Shown piece by piece: positions 46,299 to 53,889 of a stretch of DNA of 64,000 nucleotides (positions within the stretch are counted from its first letter, which is position 1; every line of letters begins with the position of its first letter). The stretch is from Streptomyces venezuelae ATCC 10712 (GTDB taxonomy: Bacteria; Actinomycetota; Actinomycetes; Streptomycetales; Streptomycetaceae). The notes under the pieces were generated by a model. The model was not told where the DNA came from, searched no databases, and was given only the letters and a program-made list of their open reading frames with translations. The position numbers and the translations under genes were made by a program. The stretch covers positions 4,282,001 to 4,346,000 of the forward strand of contig NZ_CP029197.1 of NCBI RefSeq assembly GCF_008639165.1, read 5' to 3'.

Positions 46299-46425
46299 CC
46301 CGTGACGGCTGGACGAAACCGCAGGTGGAGCCCGTGACAGACCCCGTGACAAAAGGCCCGGTGCCCGTGACGTGTCAACGCCCCGTCACGGGGTCCGTCA
46401 CCGCCCTGACCTGCGGTGTCACGGG
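46299..46425. repeat. CCCGTGAC repeat cluster
   Basis: CCCGTGAC at 46299, 46331, 46343 and 46364, and its complement GTCACGGG at 46385 and 46418, around the TGACCTGCGG motif at 46407-46416. Irregular spacing of 12-32 bases suggests protein binding rather than simple slippage. Confidence 0.85.
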
Positions 46426-46542
46426 CTCATCACGGGCGACGTACCGGGTCATCTCGGGCGGGCGGCAGGGTGCTCGGTGGGGCAGGCTGACGTGGATAAC
46501 ATCCACATCAGCCGTGGATCGCGGTGCCGCGAAACGTGCAGG

Positions 46543-46938
46543 TCAGCGCTTGCGCCGCTCGTTCTCCGCTGCGGCGAGCTTCTCCCGCAGGTCGGCCAGG
46601 CCGGCCCGGTAGGCGTCGAGGCCGGCGAGCAGCTGGTCGACGCCGGCGGTGTCCAGCTCGAGGCCGTCCGCCTTGTCCTCGGAGAACTGGACCCACAGGC
46701 AGGCCGCGGCGGGGGCGGGGTCCGTCGAGTGCATCCGGAGCTCGGCGCCCATGAGGGGGAACGGGGGAGCCGTGCGCCGGGAGTCGCGGTCCCGGGGCGC
46801 CTGGATTTCGAGCGGCTTGCTCTGGTGGAAGCAGTCGTCGGCCGTGTCGTCCCAGTAGGCGTGGTCCGTGGTGCACCAGTCGGGGCACTGGATGGTCGCG
46901 GTGGCGCCGCCGATGGTGGGCCCGGTGTACGTCTTCAT
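46543..46938 (-). CDS. DUF6907-like protein
   Basis: 131 residues. The CPDWCTTDHAYWDD segment (about 18-31) is the Cys-x-x-x-Cys...DH signature of the DUF6907 family common on Streptomyces mobile elements. The C-terminal half is a helix (QLLAGLDAYRAGLADLREKLAAAENERRKR). Function unknown. Confidence 0.7.
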   Translation of the reverse strand: MKTYTGPTIGGATATIQCPDWCTTDHAYWDDTADDCFHQSKPLEIQAPRDRDSRRTAPPFPLMGAELRMHSTDPAPAAACLWVQFSEDKADGLELDTAGVDQLLAGLDAYRAGLADLREKLAAAENERRKR

Positions 46939-46940
46939 GG

Positions 46941-47324
46941 TCAGGACTCCTTCGGGGCGTACAGCGGGTAGGCGCGGTCAACGGCCCGGTACTCGGCCTG
47001 GATCTGCTCTCGGATGGACGGGTCGTCGAGGAGGTCGGGGAAGTCGCGGGCGTAGTCCTGGAGCAGGGTCCAGCTGTGGCTGGCGAGGCCCGCCTCGACG
47101 GCCTCGCGGATGTCCTCGACGGTCCACGCGTCCGGGTGCTCGTCGTCGTGGGATCCGCCGACGAGGTCGAAGGCGACGGCGAGCATGTCGCGGGTCATGG
47201 CGACCTGGAGGGTGATGACGGTGCGCGGGTCGTCCCCGGGCTCGGTGGCGCCCCACAGGTTGGTGGGCGGCAGGGCCGGCGGGAGGTCGAGGGTGTGGGC
47301 GCTGTCGACGGTGTAGAGGGTCAT
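46941..47324 (-). CDS. Unknown acidic protein
   Basis: 127 residues, acidic (DDEHPDAWTVEDIREAVEAG, DLLDDPSIREQIQAEYRAVD). It directly precedes the DUF6907-like gene on the same strand with a 2-base gap and AGGAGACG upstream of ATG 47324. No family recognised. Confidence 0.65.
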   Translation of the reverse strand: MTLYTVDSAHTLDLPPALPPTNLWGATEPGDDPRTVITLQVAMTRDMLAVAFDLVGGSHDDEHPDAWTVEDIREAVEAGLASHSWTLLQDYARDFPDLLDDPSIREQIQAEYRAVDRAYPLYAPKES

Positions 47325-47344
47325 GGGAACGTCTCCTCGGAGTG

Positions 47345-47485
47345 TTACCGGAGGCCGCTACAGGCCAAGTGAGCATTGGGCTGCGGGGGCCTCCGACCCC
47401 TTGGGGGTAAAGGGCTCGGAGGCCTTGGGGGAATTGGGCGGGAGGCCAAGTGAGGATTGGGCTCGGAGGCCTTGGGGGATTGGGT
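47345..47485. repeat. Repeats in the leader of the minus-strand gene pair
   Basis: AGGCCAAGTGAG(C/G)ATTGGGCT at ~47362 and ~47443; GGGCTCGGAGGCCTTGGGGG at ~47413 and ~47459, each followed by ATTGGG. Together with CCCCTTGGGGG they give several short foldbacks in a 340-base gap without a gene (47325-47664). Confidence 0.8.
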
Positions 47486-47664
47486 ACTGGCGCCTTCGGG
47501 GCGCCCCGGCCCGTCACCGTCCCCGGTAGGAGTCGGGGGCGGGAACGGGCCGGGACGGAGAGCCCGAACACTTGCGGAACCACCTGCGACGACAGGGGGC
47601 ATTTGAGGCGCACGCTGGGAACTTTCCGTCCGTCAGGCGGACCCTTTTGGGATTCGACCTGCGG

Positions 47665-47949
47665 CTACGCGGCGAGGTCGAGGGCGGGGGCCTGACGGAG
47701 CAGCAGCCACGCGAACGTGAGCGGCAGGGCGTCCGCCTTCGCGTTGTTGCACGGCTGGCAGGCGGCCACGAGATTCCGCGGCTTGGACTGCTGCCAGATG
47801 CACCACGGGATGTAGTGGTCCAGCGTCACCTCGGACTCGTCGACGAACGGCCGGCGGCAGTAGTGGCACTGCCAGCCGTCCCGCTCGAGGACGTAGGCGC
47901 GGACCATGCGCTTCGTCTTGGTGTTGTTGAGGAAGCCGCGCTTGCTCAT
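47665..47949 (-). CDS. HNH endonuclease
   Basis: 94 residues. RDGWQCHYCRRPFVDESEVTLDHYIPW and NLVAACQPCNNAKAD give the two CxxC zinc knuckles and the H-N-N catalytic triad. Small HNH proteins are often linked to phage terminases and needed for packaging. It is the last gene of a five-gene minus-strand operon; ATG 47949 overlaps the previous stop. Confidence 0.9.
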   Translation of the reverse strand: MSKRGFLNNTKTKRMVRAYVLERDGWQCHYCRRPFVDESEVTLDHYIPWCIWQQSKPRNLVAACQPCNNAKADALPLTFAWLLLRQAPALDLAA

Positions 47950-48143
47950 TCCCCCACCCGCCCGTCCCGCGCCACGCGCTGCACGAGAAGGCGGCACAGC
48001 CGCGCGCCCTGGAGGTCGCCGCGGGCCTCGCAGTCCGCCAGGCAGGCGAACGCGTCCGCGATGGACGGCAGAGGCTTGACCGCCTTGCAGGCCCGCCCGA
48101 ACGCCGCGTTCTCCGTCGGCCGGCGCACAGTCGTCGCGATCAC
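47946..48143 (-). CDS. Small unknown protein
   Basis: 65 residues from GTG 48143, with 4-base overlaps at both ends (GTGA and ATGA). PSIADAFACLADCEARGDLQGARLCRLLVQ is helical with three cysteines. No family recognised. Confidence 0.65.
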   Translation of the reverse strand: MIATTVRRPTENAAFGRACKAVKPLPSIADAFACLADCEARGDLQGARLCRLLVQRVARDGRVGE

Positions 48144-48490
48144 TTCGCACCCCCGTCGACTTCGAAGATCAGCGACGTGGGGACGCCGGAGCCATCGCAA
48201 CAGAAGAAGTAGGTCAGCCACGCCTCGGACAGCTTCAGCAGGGCCCGCTGGTAGGCCGCGGACTCCTCCCGGATCTGCCGCTGGGCGAACTCCCGGTAGG
48301 GGAAGTCCTCGCCCGAGCGGAGCCTGTCCCGCGTCTCCTCCAGGCGCCGCTTCCAGTCCACGAGGACCGGCAGCAGGGCCCGGATGTAGTCGTCGCCGCC
48401 GTCGTCGTAGCCGTCCGGCCCGAACTCCAGGTCGTAGAGCTTGTCGTAGGAGACGTCCTCGAAGAGGCGGGTGTGTCCCTTCCAGCTCAT
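48140..48490 (-). CDS. Unknown acidic helical protein
   Basis: 116 residues. YDKLYDLEFGPDGYDDGGDDY then a coiled helix (LVDWKRRLEETRDRLRSGEDFPYREFAQRQIREESAAYQRALLKL) and FFCCDGSGVP. Overlaps both neighbours. Function unknown. Confidence 0.65.
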   Translation of the reverse strand: MSWKGHTRLFEDVSYDKLYDLEFGPDGYDDGGDDYIRALLPVLVDWKRRLEETRDRLRSGEDFPYREFAQRQIREESAAYQRALLKLSEAWLTYFFCCDGSGVPTSLIFEVDGGAK

Positions 48491-49074
48491 CGCTGCACCT
48501 CCAGGGCGGCCAGCTTGCGGGCCAGGTGGCGCATCGTGGCCGCGTGCTCGACCAGCAGGGCCGCGGCGACGTCCAGACCCCGGGAGTTCAGAGCGTGGAC
48601 CTCCTCGTCGACCTTCACCAGCGCGTGCACCTGCGGCGCCGTCGGCGAGAACGGGCGCTGCACCAGCGACACCCCGAGGACGTCGACGAGGTCGTGGCAC
48701 AGCGTCGGGATCCCGGTCGCGTCCTCCTCGCTGGCGTGCTCGATGTCCGACCGGAACCCGCCCTCCGTGTGGAAGCCGCGGCACCACGTCGGCTCGGGCA
48801 GCGTCACCGCCCCGTGGTCGCGGGTCTCGACGGTCACCATGCCGTCGACGACCGGGGACCGGCGGGCCACGTACAGCGGCTCCTCGGTGTCCAGCGGCCA
48901 CGTCCGGCCCAGCACGTCCCGGTGCCGCTCGTGGTACGCCCGGTTGTTGATGCACGGGAAGCTGGGGTAGCCCGGCTGCGCCGCCGCACACACGGCCGCG
49001 TCACCCTCCAGGGCGCCCTTGTGCCAGTCCAGCAAGGCGTCGGGGATCCCCTCCAGGGGGTCACGGTCGCTCAT
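48487..49074 (-). CDS. Unknown protein related in layout to DUF6907 proteins
   Basis: 195 residues. It has WCRGFHTEGGFRSDIEHA in the middle and a C-terminal helix ending LLVEHAATMRHLARKLAALEVQR, similar in arrangement to the two DUF6907-like proteins here. Function unknown. Overlaps both neighbours by 4 bases. Confidence 0.6.
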   Translation of the reverse strand: MSDRDPLEGIPDALLDWHKGALEGDAAVCAAAQPGYPSFPCINNRAYHERHRDVLGRTWPLDTEEPLYVARRSPVVDGMVTVETRDHGAVTLPEPTWCRGFHTEGGFRSDIEHASEEDATGIPTLCHDLVDVLGVSLVQRPFSPTAPQVHALVKVDEEVHALNSRGLDVAAALLVEHAATMRHLARKLAALEVQR

Positions 49075-49544
49075 CGCTGCGCCTGCTTGCGGTTGAACAG
49101 GGCCACCTGGCGGGCCTTGTGCCGCAGCTGCGACGCGAACGCGATCAGGTCGTCGGCCAGCTCATCCGCCATGGACGGGTTGAGGTGGGCCGTCTCACCG
49201 CCGCCGACGTCGACGACCAGGTGCGCCTCGCGCAGCCGGAGGTCGGTGGCCGACGGGTCCGCGCTGATGTTCAGCGTCAGGTCCCACAGCGACGTGTCCT
49301 CGTCGGTGAACGTCGAGACCTGCAGGACGTCGCCGTCCGAGTAGTGCGTGACGTCGTCGAGGTGCGCGATGCGCTTGCTGTGGTCGACCGTGCACCACTC
49401 GGGGCACTCGATGTAGACGCGCTGCGCCCGCCCCTTGGCGCCGACCAGGGTGGGCACGAGGCGGGGCTGCGGCGCCGGCTGGGCCGGGATACCCGGCAGC
49501 AAGTTCACCGGGATGCGGGCAGCACGCTGTACGGTGTTGCTCAT
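49071..49544 (-). CDS. DUF6907-like protein, first gene of the minus-strand operon
   Basis: 157 residues from ATG 49544. IECPEWCTVDHSKRIAHLDDVTHYSDG carries the CxxxC...DH signature; LNPSMADELADDLIAFASQLRHKARQVALFNRKQ is the terminal helix. A 4-base overlap links it to the next gene. The longer open frame to 49763 passes through the operator and is not used. Confidence 0.7.
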   Translation of the reverse strand: MSNTVQRAARIPVNLLPGIPAQPAPQPRLVPTLVGAKGRAQRVYIECPEWCTVDHSKRIAHLDDVTHYSDGDVLQVSTFTDEDTSLWDLTLNISADPSATDLRLREAHLVVDVGGGETAHLNPSMADELADDLIAFASQLRHKARQVALFNRKQAQR

Positions 49545-49619
49545 GGTTCGTCCCTCTCTCGAAGGGTCGGTACCTAGGCCCCAAGCCAGTGAGACCGCCA
49601 AGTAGCACTGGGGAGGGGC

Positions 49620-49668
49620 CGCTTCCGTTCTGGAAGCGATGTGTTCACCATAGACGCGAACGCGTCTA
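49620..49668. promoter_or_regulatory. Operator palindrome and hairpin between divergent DUF6907 operon and XRE gene
   Basis: TAGACGCG-AA-CGCGTCTA (49651-49668), perfect 8-bp arms. Next to it CGCTTCC-GTTCT-GGAAGCG (49620-49638) forms a hairpin. The palindrome sits where a promoter of the minus-strand operon is expected and is the best operator candidate for the XRE protein at 49851. Confidence 0.65.
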
Positions 49669-49850
49669 ACGTGCAACACCCTGGCGAAGGTTCGTAAGTC
49701 CATATCCGTTCCTCCTGGTGGGAGTGCTGGTCTGCTCACACCATGACGCCGGAACGTCGCCACGCGCGGCGTCCTGGTAGACGACAGACCGGCGTCGGAT
49801 GGGGCGTCATATCGGTGTCATTGGGCGGTCGTTAGCGCTACCTTGAAGGC

Positions 49851-50615
49851 ATGAATGCGCCGAACCCGACACTCCGTGCGGTACGCATGGGAATGCTCAT
49901 GAGTCAGGACGATTTCGCCCGAGCGATACGCGACGCCGGCCAGCGCGCCGGACAGCCCAACGACGCAACCAAGCGACTCGTGCAGCGCTGGGAGGCTGGC
50001 GACGTGGCAGCGCCCCGACCTGTGTACGCCCGCGCGCTCGAGAGCGTCACCGGCCTCCCCATCGCCTCCCTCGGCTTCGCTGGCATCGTGCCCACGGCCC
50101 GCGTCGGCGAGGACGGCCACGGCGGACACGACGTCCAGGCCTCCGTGGAGGGCGTTGCCCCGCCCGTGGCAGCAGCCAGCGCCCACCCCGACACCCGCGC
50201 CACCTACTCAGGCGTGTGGCTGTCCCGGTACGAGTACTACTCCAGCGGGCGCGACACCACCTACGTCTGCCAGCACCACGTCGTCGTCCTACAGCACGGC
50301 AACCGGCTCACCGTCCGGTCCCTTCCCAGCGCGTCCACGAACCCCGACTCGCCGCTCACCATGGACCTCACGGTCGACGGCAGCGTCGTCACCGGCACGT
50401 GGGTCGAGCAGACCGCCACCGACGGGTACTACCGCGGGGCCCGCTACCACGGCGCCGTGCAGCTGCTCGTGGAGCCCACCGGCCGGCGCATGGCGGGGAA
50501 GTGGGTCGGATTCGGGAAGGACATGGACATCAACACCGGCCCTTGGGAACTCGTCTTCCGTGATGCCTCCACGACCCAGGCCACCCTCGCCAGGTACAAC
50601 CGGCCGCCCGAGTAG
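49851..50615 (+). CDS. XRE-type regulator with large beta-rich C-terminal domain
   Basis: 254 residues. The N-terminal HTH (about 5-75) reads LRAVRMGMLMSQDDFARAIRDAGQRAGQ...KRLVQRWEAGDVAAPRPVYARALESVTG. The C-terminal ~130 residues (YSGVWLSRYEYYSSGRDTTYVCQHHVVVLQHG ... GKWVGFGKDMDINTGPWELV) look like a beta-barrel sensing domain, seen in other Streptomyces regulators. It is divergent from the HNH operon across a palindrome. Confidence 0.8.
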   Translation: MNAPNPTLRAVRMGMLMSQDDFARAIRDAGQRAGQPNDATKRLVQRWEAGDVAAPRPVYARALESVTGLPIASLGFAGIVPTARVGEDGHGGHDVQASVEGVAPPVAAASAHPDTRATYSGVWLSRYEYYSSGRDTTYVCQHHVVVLQHGNRLTVRSLPSASTNPDSPLTMDLTVDGSVVTGTWVEQTATDGYYRGARYHGAVQLLVEPTGRRMAGKWVGFGKDMDINTGPWELVFRDASTTQATLARYNRPPE

Positions 50616-50742
50616 CCGTACACATGCCGTACACGTGAGAACACGACGCGAGCCGATAGCAGCCGATACCGATGGATAAGAAACCAGCAGGTCAGAGGCT
50701 CGCGTGAAGCCAAGTGCAGGTGGAGAGCACGTCGTTAACGGA

Positions 50743-50785
50743 CTTGTAAAGCGGGGGTCGTCGGTTCGAACCCGACAGGGGGCTC
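50743..50785 (+). other. attM: middle copy of the 43-nt tRNA-Thr core
   Basis: Identical to the tRNA-Thr 3' half but without a 5' half, so not a tRNA. It marks the junction of elements 1 and 2. GCAGGTCAG (50687) and TGCAGGT (50715) lie 56 and 28 bases to its left. Confidence 0.95.
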
Positions 50786-50790
50786 CAGGC

Positions 50791-50833
50791 AAAGGGCCAG
50801 CGCAGGGGGATGATTCCCCGGCGCTGGCCCTTT
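50791..50833. terminator. Terminator of element 2 integrase
   Basis: AAAGGGCCAGCGC pairs perfectly with GCGCTGGCCCTTT, and inside it GGGGA pairs with TCCCC. It lies between the int stop and attM. Confidence 0.9.
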
Positions 50834-50855
50834 CGCATGATCACGGGCGTGCCAC

Positions 50856-52001
50856 CTACGTGCCAGAAGGCTCCGTACCGGTGTCCATCCGGGCCTGGCG
50901 GATCATCTCGCCGAGCTTCCCCGCGATGTGCTGATCACGGTCGCTCGTCATGTGCTGATAGATCAGCGCGGCCCGGGTCGTGCTGTGCCCCATGCGCGTC
51001 ATCAGCTCGCGCGTGCTGGCTCCGGCGCTGGAGGCGAGGGTGTTCCCGGTGTGGCGGAGGTCGTGGAAGTGCACGTCTCCTGAGACGCCGGCGGCGGCGC
51101 GGGCGGCGGTCCAGTCGTCCCGGAAGTTGCTCCGCCGGAGGAGGCCGCCGCGGGGACCCTGGAACAGGTGGCCGTCCTGACCGGCACCGGCGAAGTGCTC
51201 CAGGTGGTGAGTCAGCTCGGGAACGAGTTCGGCGGGGAAGGCGACCGGGCGGACACCGGCGGCGGACTTCGGTGCCTTGTCGGCCAGGGTGCCGTCCTGC
51301 AGCTCGGACTGGGCGCGGCGGACCAGGACCACGGATCGGGTCAGGTCGAGGTCCCGGCGGCGGAGCGAGGCCAGCTCGCCGAACCGGAGCGTGGTGAACG
51401 CGGCGAGGAGGACGAGCACCCGGTGGTGCGGCCGGATGGCGTCGGCCACGGCGTACACCTCGGCCACGGTGAGCACGGGGCGCTCCGGGACGTCGTAGCG
51501 GTCGGCACCCTTGATGCGACACGGGTTGCGACGGATCAGCTCGTCGTCCACGGCGGTGTTCAGGATCGCGCGGAGGAGCTGGTACGCCTTTACGACGGTC
51601 GGCTCTCCCACGCCGCTCTCCAGGAGGGCGGTGCGCCAGGCCCGGACGCGGGGCGTGGTGATCGCGGCGAGCGTCCCGGCGCCGAAGGTCGGCTTGATGT
51701 GCAGCCGGATCACGCTCTCGCTCCGCTCCCGGGTGCGGTCTTCCAGCTTGCGGTGCTTCAGCCAGTCGTCGGCGTACGGCCCGAAGGCGACCTTGCCCGC
51801 GTCGGGGGCCTGGTAGGTGCCCCGGATGATCTCCGCCTCGATGGTGGTCAGCCACACGAGGGCGTCGGTCTTCGTGTCGAAGGTGTGTGGCGCCGACTTG
51901 GTCTCGCCCGAGAGCGGGTCGCGGTAGCGAGCCTGCCAACGGCCGGACGCGAGCTGCCGCACGGTGCCGAACCGGCGACGCTGGCCCTTGCGGTTCGCCA
52001 T
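50856..52001 (-). CDS. int: Tyrosine integrase, element 2 (pSAM2 Int-like)
   Basis: 381 residues. Catalytic residues R206 (TTLRFGEL), H313-x-x-R316 (HDLRHTGNT), H339 (MGHSTTRA) and Y348 (LIYQHMT) are present. The N-terminal arm-type domain reads FGTVRQLASGRWQARYRDP. It shares only general family features with the element 1 integrase, so the two islands use unrelated integrases for the same site. ATG 52001 overlaps the xis stop by one base. Confidence 0.95.
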   Translation of the reverse strand: MANRKGQRRRFGTVRQLASGRWQARYRDPLSGETKSAPHTFDTKTDALVWLTTIEAEIIRGTYQAPDAGKVAFGPYADDWLKHRKLEDRTRERSESVIRLHIKPTFGAGTLAAITTPRVRAWRTALLESGVGEPTVVKAYQLLRAILNTAVDDELIRRNPCRIKGADRYDVPERPVLTVAEVYAVADAIRPHHRVLVLLAAFTTLRFGELASLRRRDLDLTRSVVLVRRAQSELQDGTLADKAPKSAAGVRPVAFPAELVPELTHHLEHFAGAGQDGHLFQGPRGGLLRRSNFRDDWTAARAAAGVSGDVHFHDLRHTGNTLASSAGASTRELMTRMGHSTTRAALIYQHMTSDRDQHIAGKLGEMIRQARMDTGTEPSGT

Positions 52002-52204
52002 CAGGCCACCTTTCCGTAGCGACGCTCGGTGGGCTGGACGGTATGAGTCGCGATGTACGCCTCGACGGCAGGCTCCGGGATGCGGACGTGACGGCCGACC
52101 TTCACGAAGGTGATGCGCCGTTCCTCGATCAGCCGCCGGGGGAACCGGACGGTAGTGCCGAGGAGTTCGGCGACCTGGTCGACGGTGAGCAGACGTGCGG
52201 ACAT
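52001..52204 (-). CDS. xis: Excisionase (HTH_17)
   Basis: 67 residues: LLTVDQVAELLGTTVRFPRRLIEERRITFVKVGRHVRIPEPAVEAYI is the MerR-like excisionase fold. ATG 52204 has GAGGAG 8 bases upstream and begins two bases after the repSA stop; a GTG at 52213 lies too close to that site. It is needed with Int for excision. Confidence 0.92.
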   Translation of the reverse strand: MSARLLTVDQVAELLGTTVRFPRRLIEERRITFVKVGRHVRIPEPAVEAYIATHTVQPTERRYGKVA

Positions 52205-52206
52205 GG

Positions 52207-53610
52207 TCACCACTCCTCTTCGGCGGACGCTTCGATCCGGGCGCGGGTCTCGCGGGCGATCTCGCGGTTGTGCTGGATGTCGCGGCGGATGTTGGCGGCG
52301 AGCCAGGACTCGCCGGGGGTGGTGCCGTGGCCGGCGTAGGCCCAGTGGGCGACGACGAGGAGGGTGGAGTCGGGGTGTTCGTCGGGGTCGGGCAGGCCGA
52401 GGGCGGTGCGTTGCTGGGCTGCGCGGTAGTCGGCGCGGACCTGGCGTAAGGCGCCGAGGGTGGTGGAGTAGGCGCGGGATTTGGTGGAGAAGTGGCCGCG
52501 GAAGCCGAGCATGTGGGCCCAGGCGCGCAGGCGCCGGTCGGGGTAGGCGGCGTCGAGGTCCATGCAGGCTTCCATCAGGCGCCGGGGGTGGTCGGGGACG
52601 TCGAGGAGGATCAGGGCTTCCTTGTTACCCACGCGGTGGTCGACCGAGCCGGTCGTCTCGGCGGCTTTGGTGGCGTACTTGGCGACGTACGCGGCGACGG
52701 CCTGTTCGGTGAGGTCTTCGCCGTTGCCGAAGGCGCCGATGGGCTGGACGTCGAGTTGGGTGCCCCAGGTGAGGGTGAGGTCCTGGCTGACGCCGTAGGC
52801 CGGGGCGGCGGGGACGACGACCTGGACGCGGGCGGCGGCCGCGTGGATGGCGTCGGTCAGGAGGCCGAGGGTGGCCCAGGCCGGGGGTGGGGTGTGCGGT
52901 CCGTCGGGGCCGTCGAAGCGGATGACGGCGTGGAAGTGGACCGCGCCGCGCTTCTGGTACTCGGCGACCTTGCCGAAGGAGACGCGGGACTGTTCGCGGG
53001 CGGCCTTCTGGGTGAGGCAGGCGCGGGCGGCGATCTCGCGGCGGAGGTAGATCGTGAAGTACCGCCAGAGTTCGGAGGCGTGGTTGTTCCAGAGGACCGC
53101 GCCCGCGTAGTCGTACGTGTCCGGGTCGAGCGGTGTGCCGAGTTCGGGCGCGTCCTCCTGGTGCTGCTGCCCGCAGCGGCACGGCCGGGTGCCGGGGCGG
53201 TTGTGGACGGGTCCGAAGGACGGGGCGGTGAGGGTGGCGAAGACCCGGGGGTGATCCCGGATGGTCTCCGGGGTGCCCTTGTCGGGGTTGCCGACGAGTC
53301 CGGCGCGGATCAGGTGGTAGGTGTCTCCGGCGTAGGTCCAGGCGCAGGAGGGGCAGCGGGAGGCGCGGCGGTTGCCGCAAGCGACGCGCAGGACGCCACC
53401 CGGCTCGGCGTCGGTGCTGTAGGCGTGGAGCACGGTCTTGGTGGCGGGGTCGAGGAGTTTGGCGGCGCCGGTGAGGCGGATGGGGGCGGTGCAGCCGCCG
53501 GTGCGGCGGAGTTGTTCGGTGAGGCGGTCGAAGCCGGGGGACCCGGCCAGCCGGAGCAGATCGCTCAGGGTGGCCGAGTCCAGGCCCGCCTGGAGGGCGG
53601 TGTCGGTCAC
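52207..53610 (-). CDS. repSA: RepSA-like rolling-circle replication initiator
   Basis: 467 residues. Rolling-circle motifs: FATLTAPSFGPVH (motif 1, about 124-136), the metal-binding HFH in KRGAVHFHAVIRFDG (about 221-235), and the Tyr-containing AYVAKYATK (about 307-315). A CGNRRASRCPSC zinc-finger-like piece precedes them. AICEs replicate after excision with this protein, and the double-strand origin of pSAM2 lies inside its gene. GTG 53610. Confidence 0.92.
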   Translation of the reverse strand: MTDTALQAGLDSATLSDLLRLAGSPGFDRLTEQLRRTGGCTAPIRLTGAAKLLDPATKTVLHAYSTDAEPGGVLRVACGNRRASRCPSCAWTYAGDTYHLIRAGLVGNPDKGTPETIRDHPRVFATLTAPSFGPVHNRPGTRPCRCGQQHQEDAPELGTPLDPDTYDYAGAVLWNNHASELWRYFTIYLRREIAARACLTQKAAREQSRVSFGKVAEYQKRGAVHFHAVIRFDGPDGPHTPPPAWATLGLLTDAIHAAAARVQVVVPAAPAYGVSQDLTLTWGTQLDVQPIGAFGNGEDLTEQAVAAYVAKYATKAAETTGSVDHRVGNKEALILLDVPDHPRRLMEACMDLDAAYPDRRLRAWAHMLGFRGHFSTKSRAYSTTLGALRQVRADYRAAQQRTALGLPDPDEHPDSTLLVVAHWAYAGHGTTPGESWLAANIRRDIQHNREIARETRARIEASAEEEW

Positions 53611-53614
53611 GCGG

Positions 53615-53797
53615 TCACTTCCCCGCGCGGGTGAGGACGGCGCGGAAGGTGCGGCCGAGGCCCCGGCAGGTGGGGCAGTGGACGGGGATGGTCCCCCGGG
53701 TGCCGTCGGCGGCGGGGAGGCCGGTGGTGATGGTGGCGGTAGCGAAGCCGTCGCAGTCGCGGCAGACGCGTGCGGCCAGGGTGGGCTGGGGCATCAT
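53615..53797 (-). CDS. Small zinc-ribbon protein
   Basis: 60 residues with CRDCDGFATATITT and HCPTCRGLGRTF, two CxxC pairs. AAAGGGAC precedes the start. It lies 4 bases before repSA in the same operon. Such proteins are frequent in AICE replication operons; function unknown. Confidence 0.75.
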   Translation of the reverse strand: MMPQPTLAARVCRDCDGFATATITTGLPAADGTRGTIPVHCPTCRGLGRTFRAVLTRAGK

Positions 53798-53889
53798 GAG
53801 CTGTCCCTTTCGGGTCCGTTGGGTCTGGGAGGGTGTTCAGGCGCCCGGGGCGGCGGAAGTTTGGCGACCGAGGCCGCTCCGGGGGCCGC

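Larger units (their letters stand above)
45858..46542. other. Gene-free 685-base repeat region after tape measure gene
   Basis: No gene seen. Contents, left to right: nested inverted repeats at 45860-46000; 11-bp tandem repeats at 46066-46098 with an inverted partner at 46116-46132; CCCGTGAC repeats and complements at 46299-46425; TGACCTGCGG motifs at 45896, 45971, 46040, 46149, 46319, 46407 and 46538. Confidence 0.8.
34745..50742. mobile_element. Element 1: tRNA-Thr-integrated phage-satellite-like island (~16.0 kb)
   Basis: Bounded by exact 43-nt att repeats. It contains integrase, XRE regulator, excisionase-like protein, RepA-type ATPase, a small-terminase-like protein, a 1470-aa tape measure protein, HNH nuclease and a second XRE regulator, with intact and mostly overlapping reading frames. 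No large terminase, portal, capsid, protease or other tail genes occur. This is either a phage satellite (helper-dependent) or a reduced prophage. The intergenic regions carry many repeats and a recurring decamer TGACCTGCGG. Confidence 0.85.

Noticed and set aside
49071..49763. Longer N-terminal form of the DUF6907-like protein
   Set aside because: The extension crosses the palindromic operator and hairpin; ATG 49544 is better placed.
50743..50785. Second tRNA-Thr gene
   Set aside because: Only the 3' half is present; no 5' acceptor or D arm lies upstream. It is an att copy. The same holds for 63048-63090.
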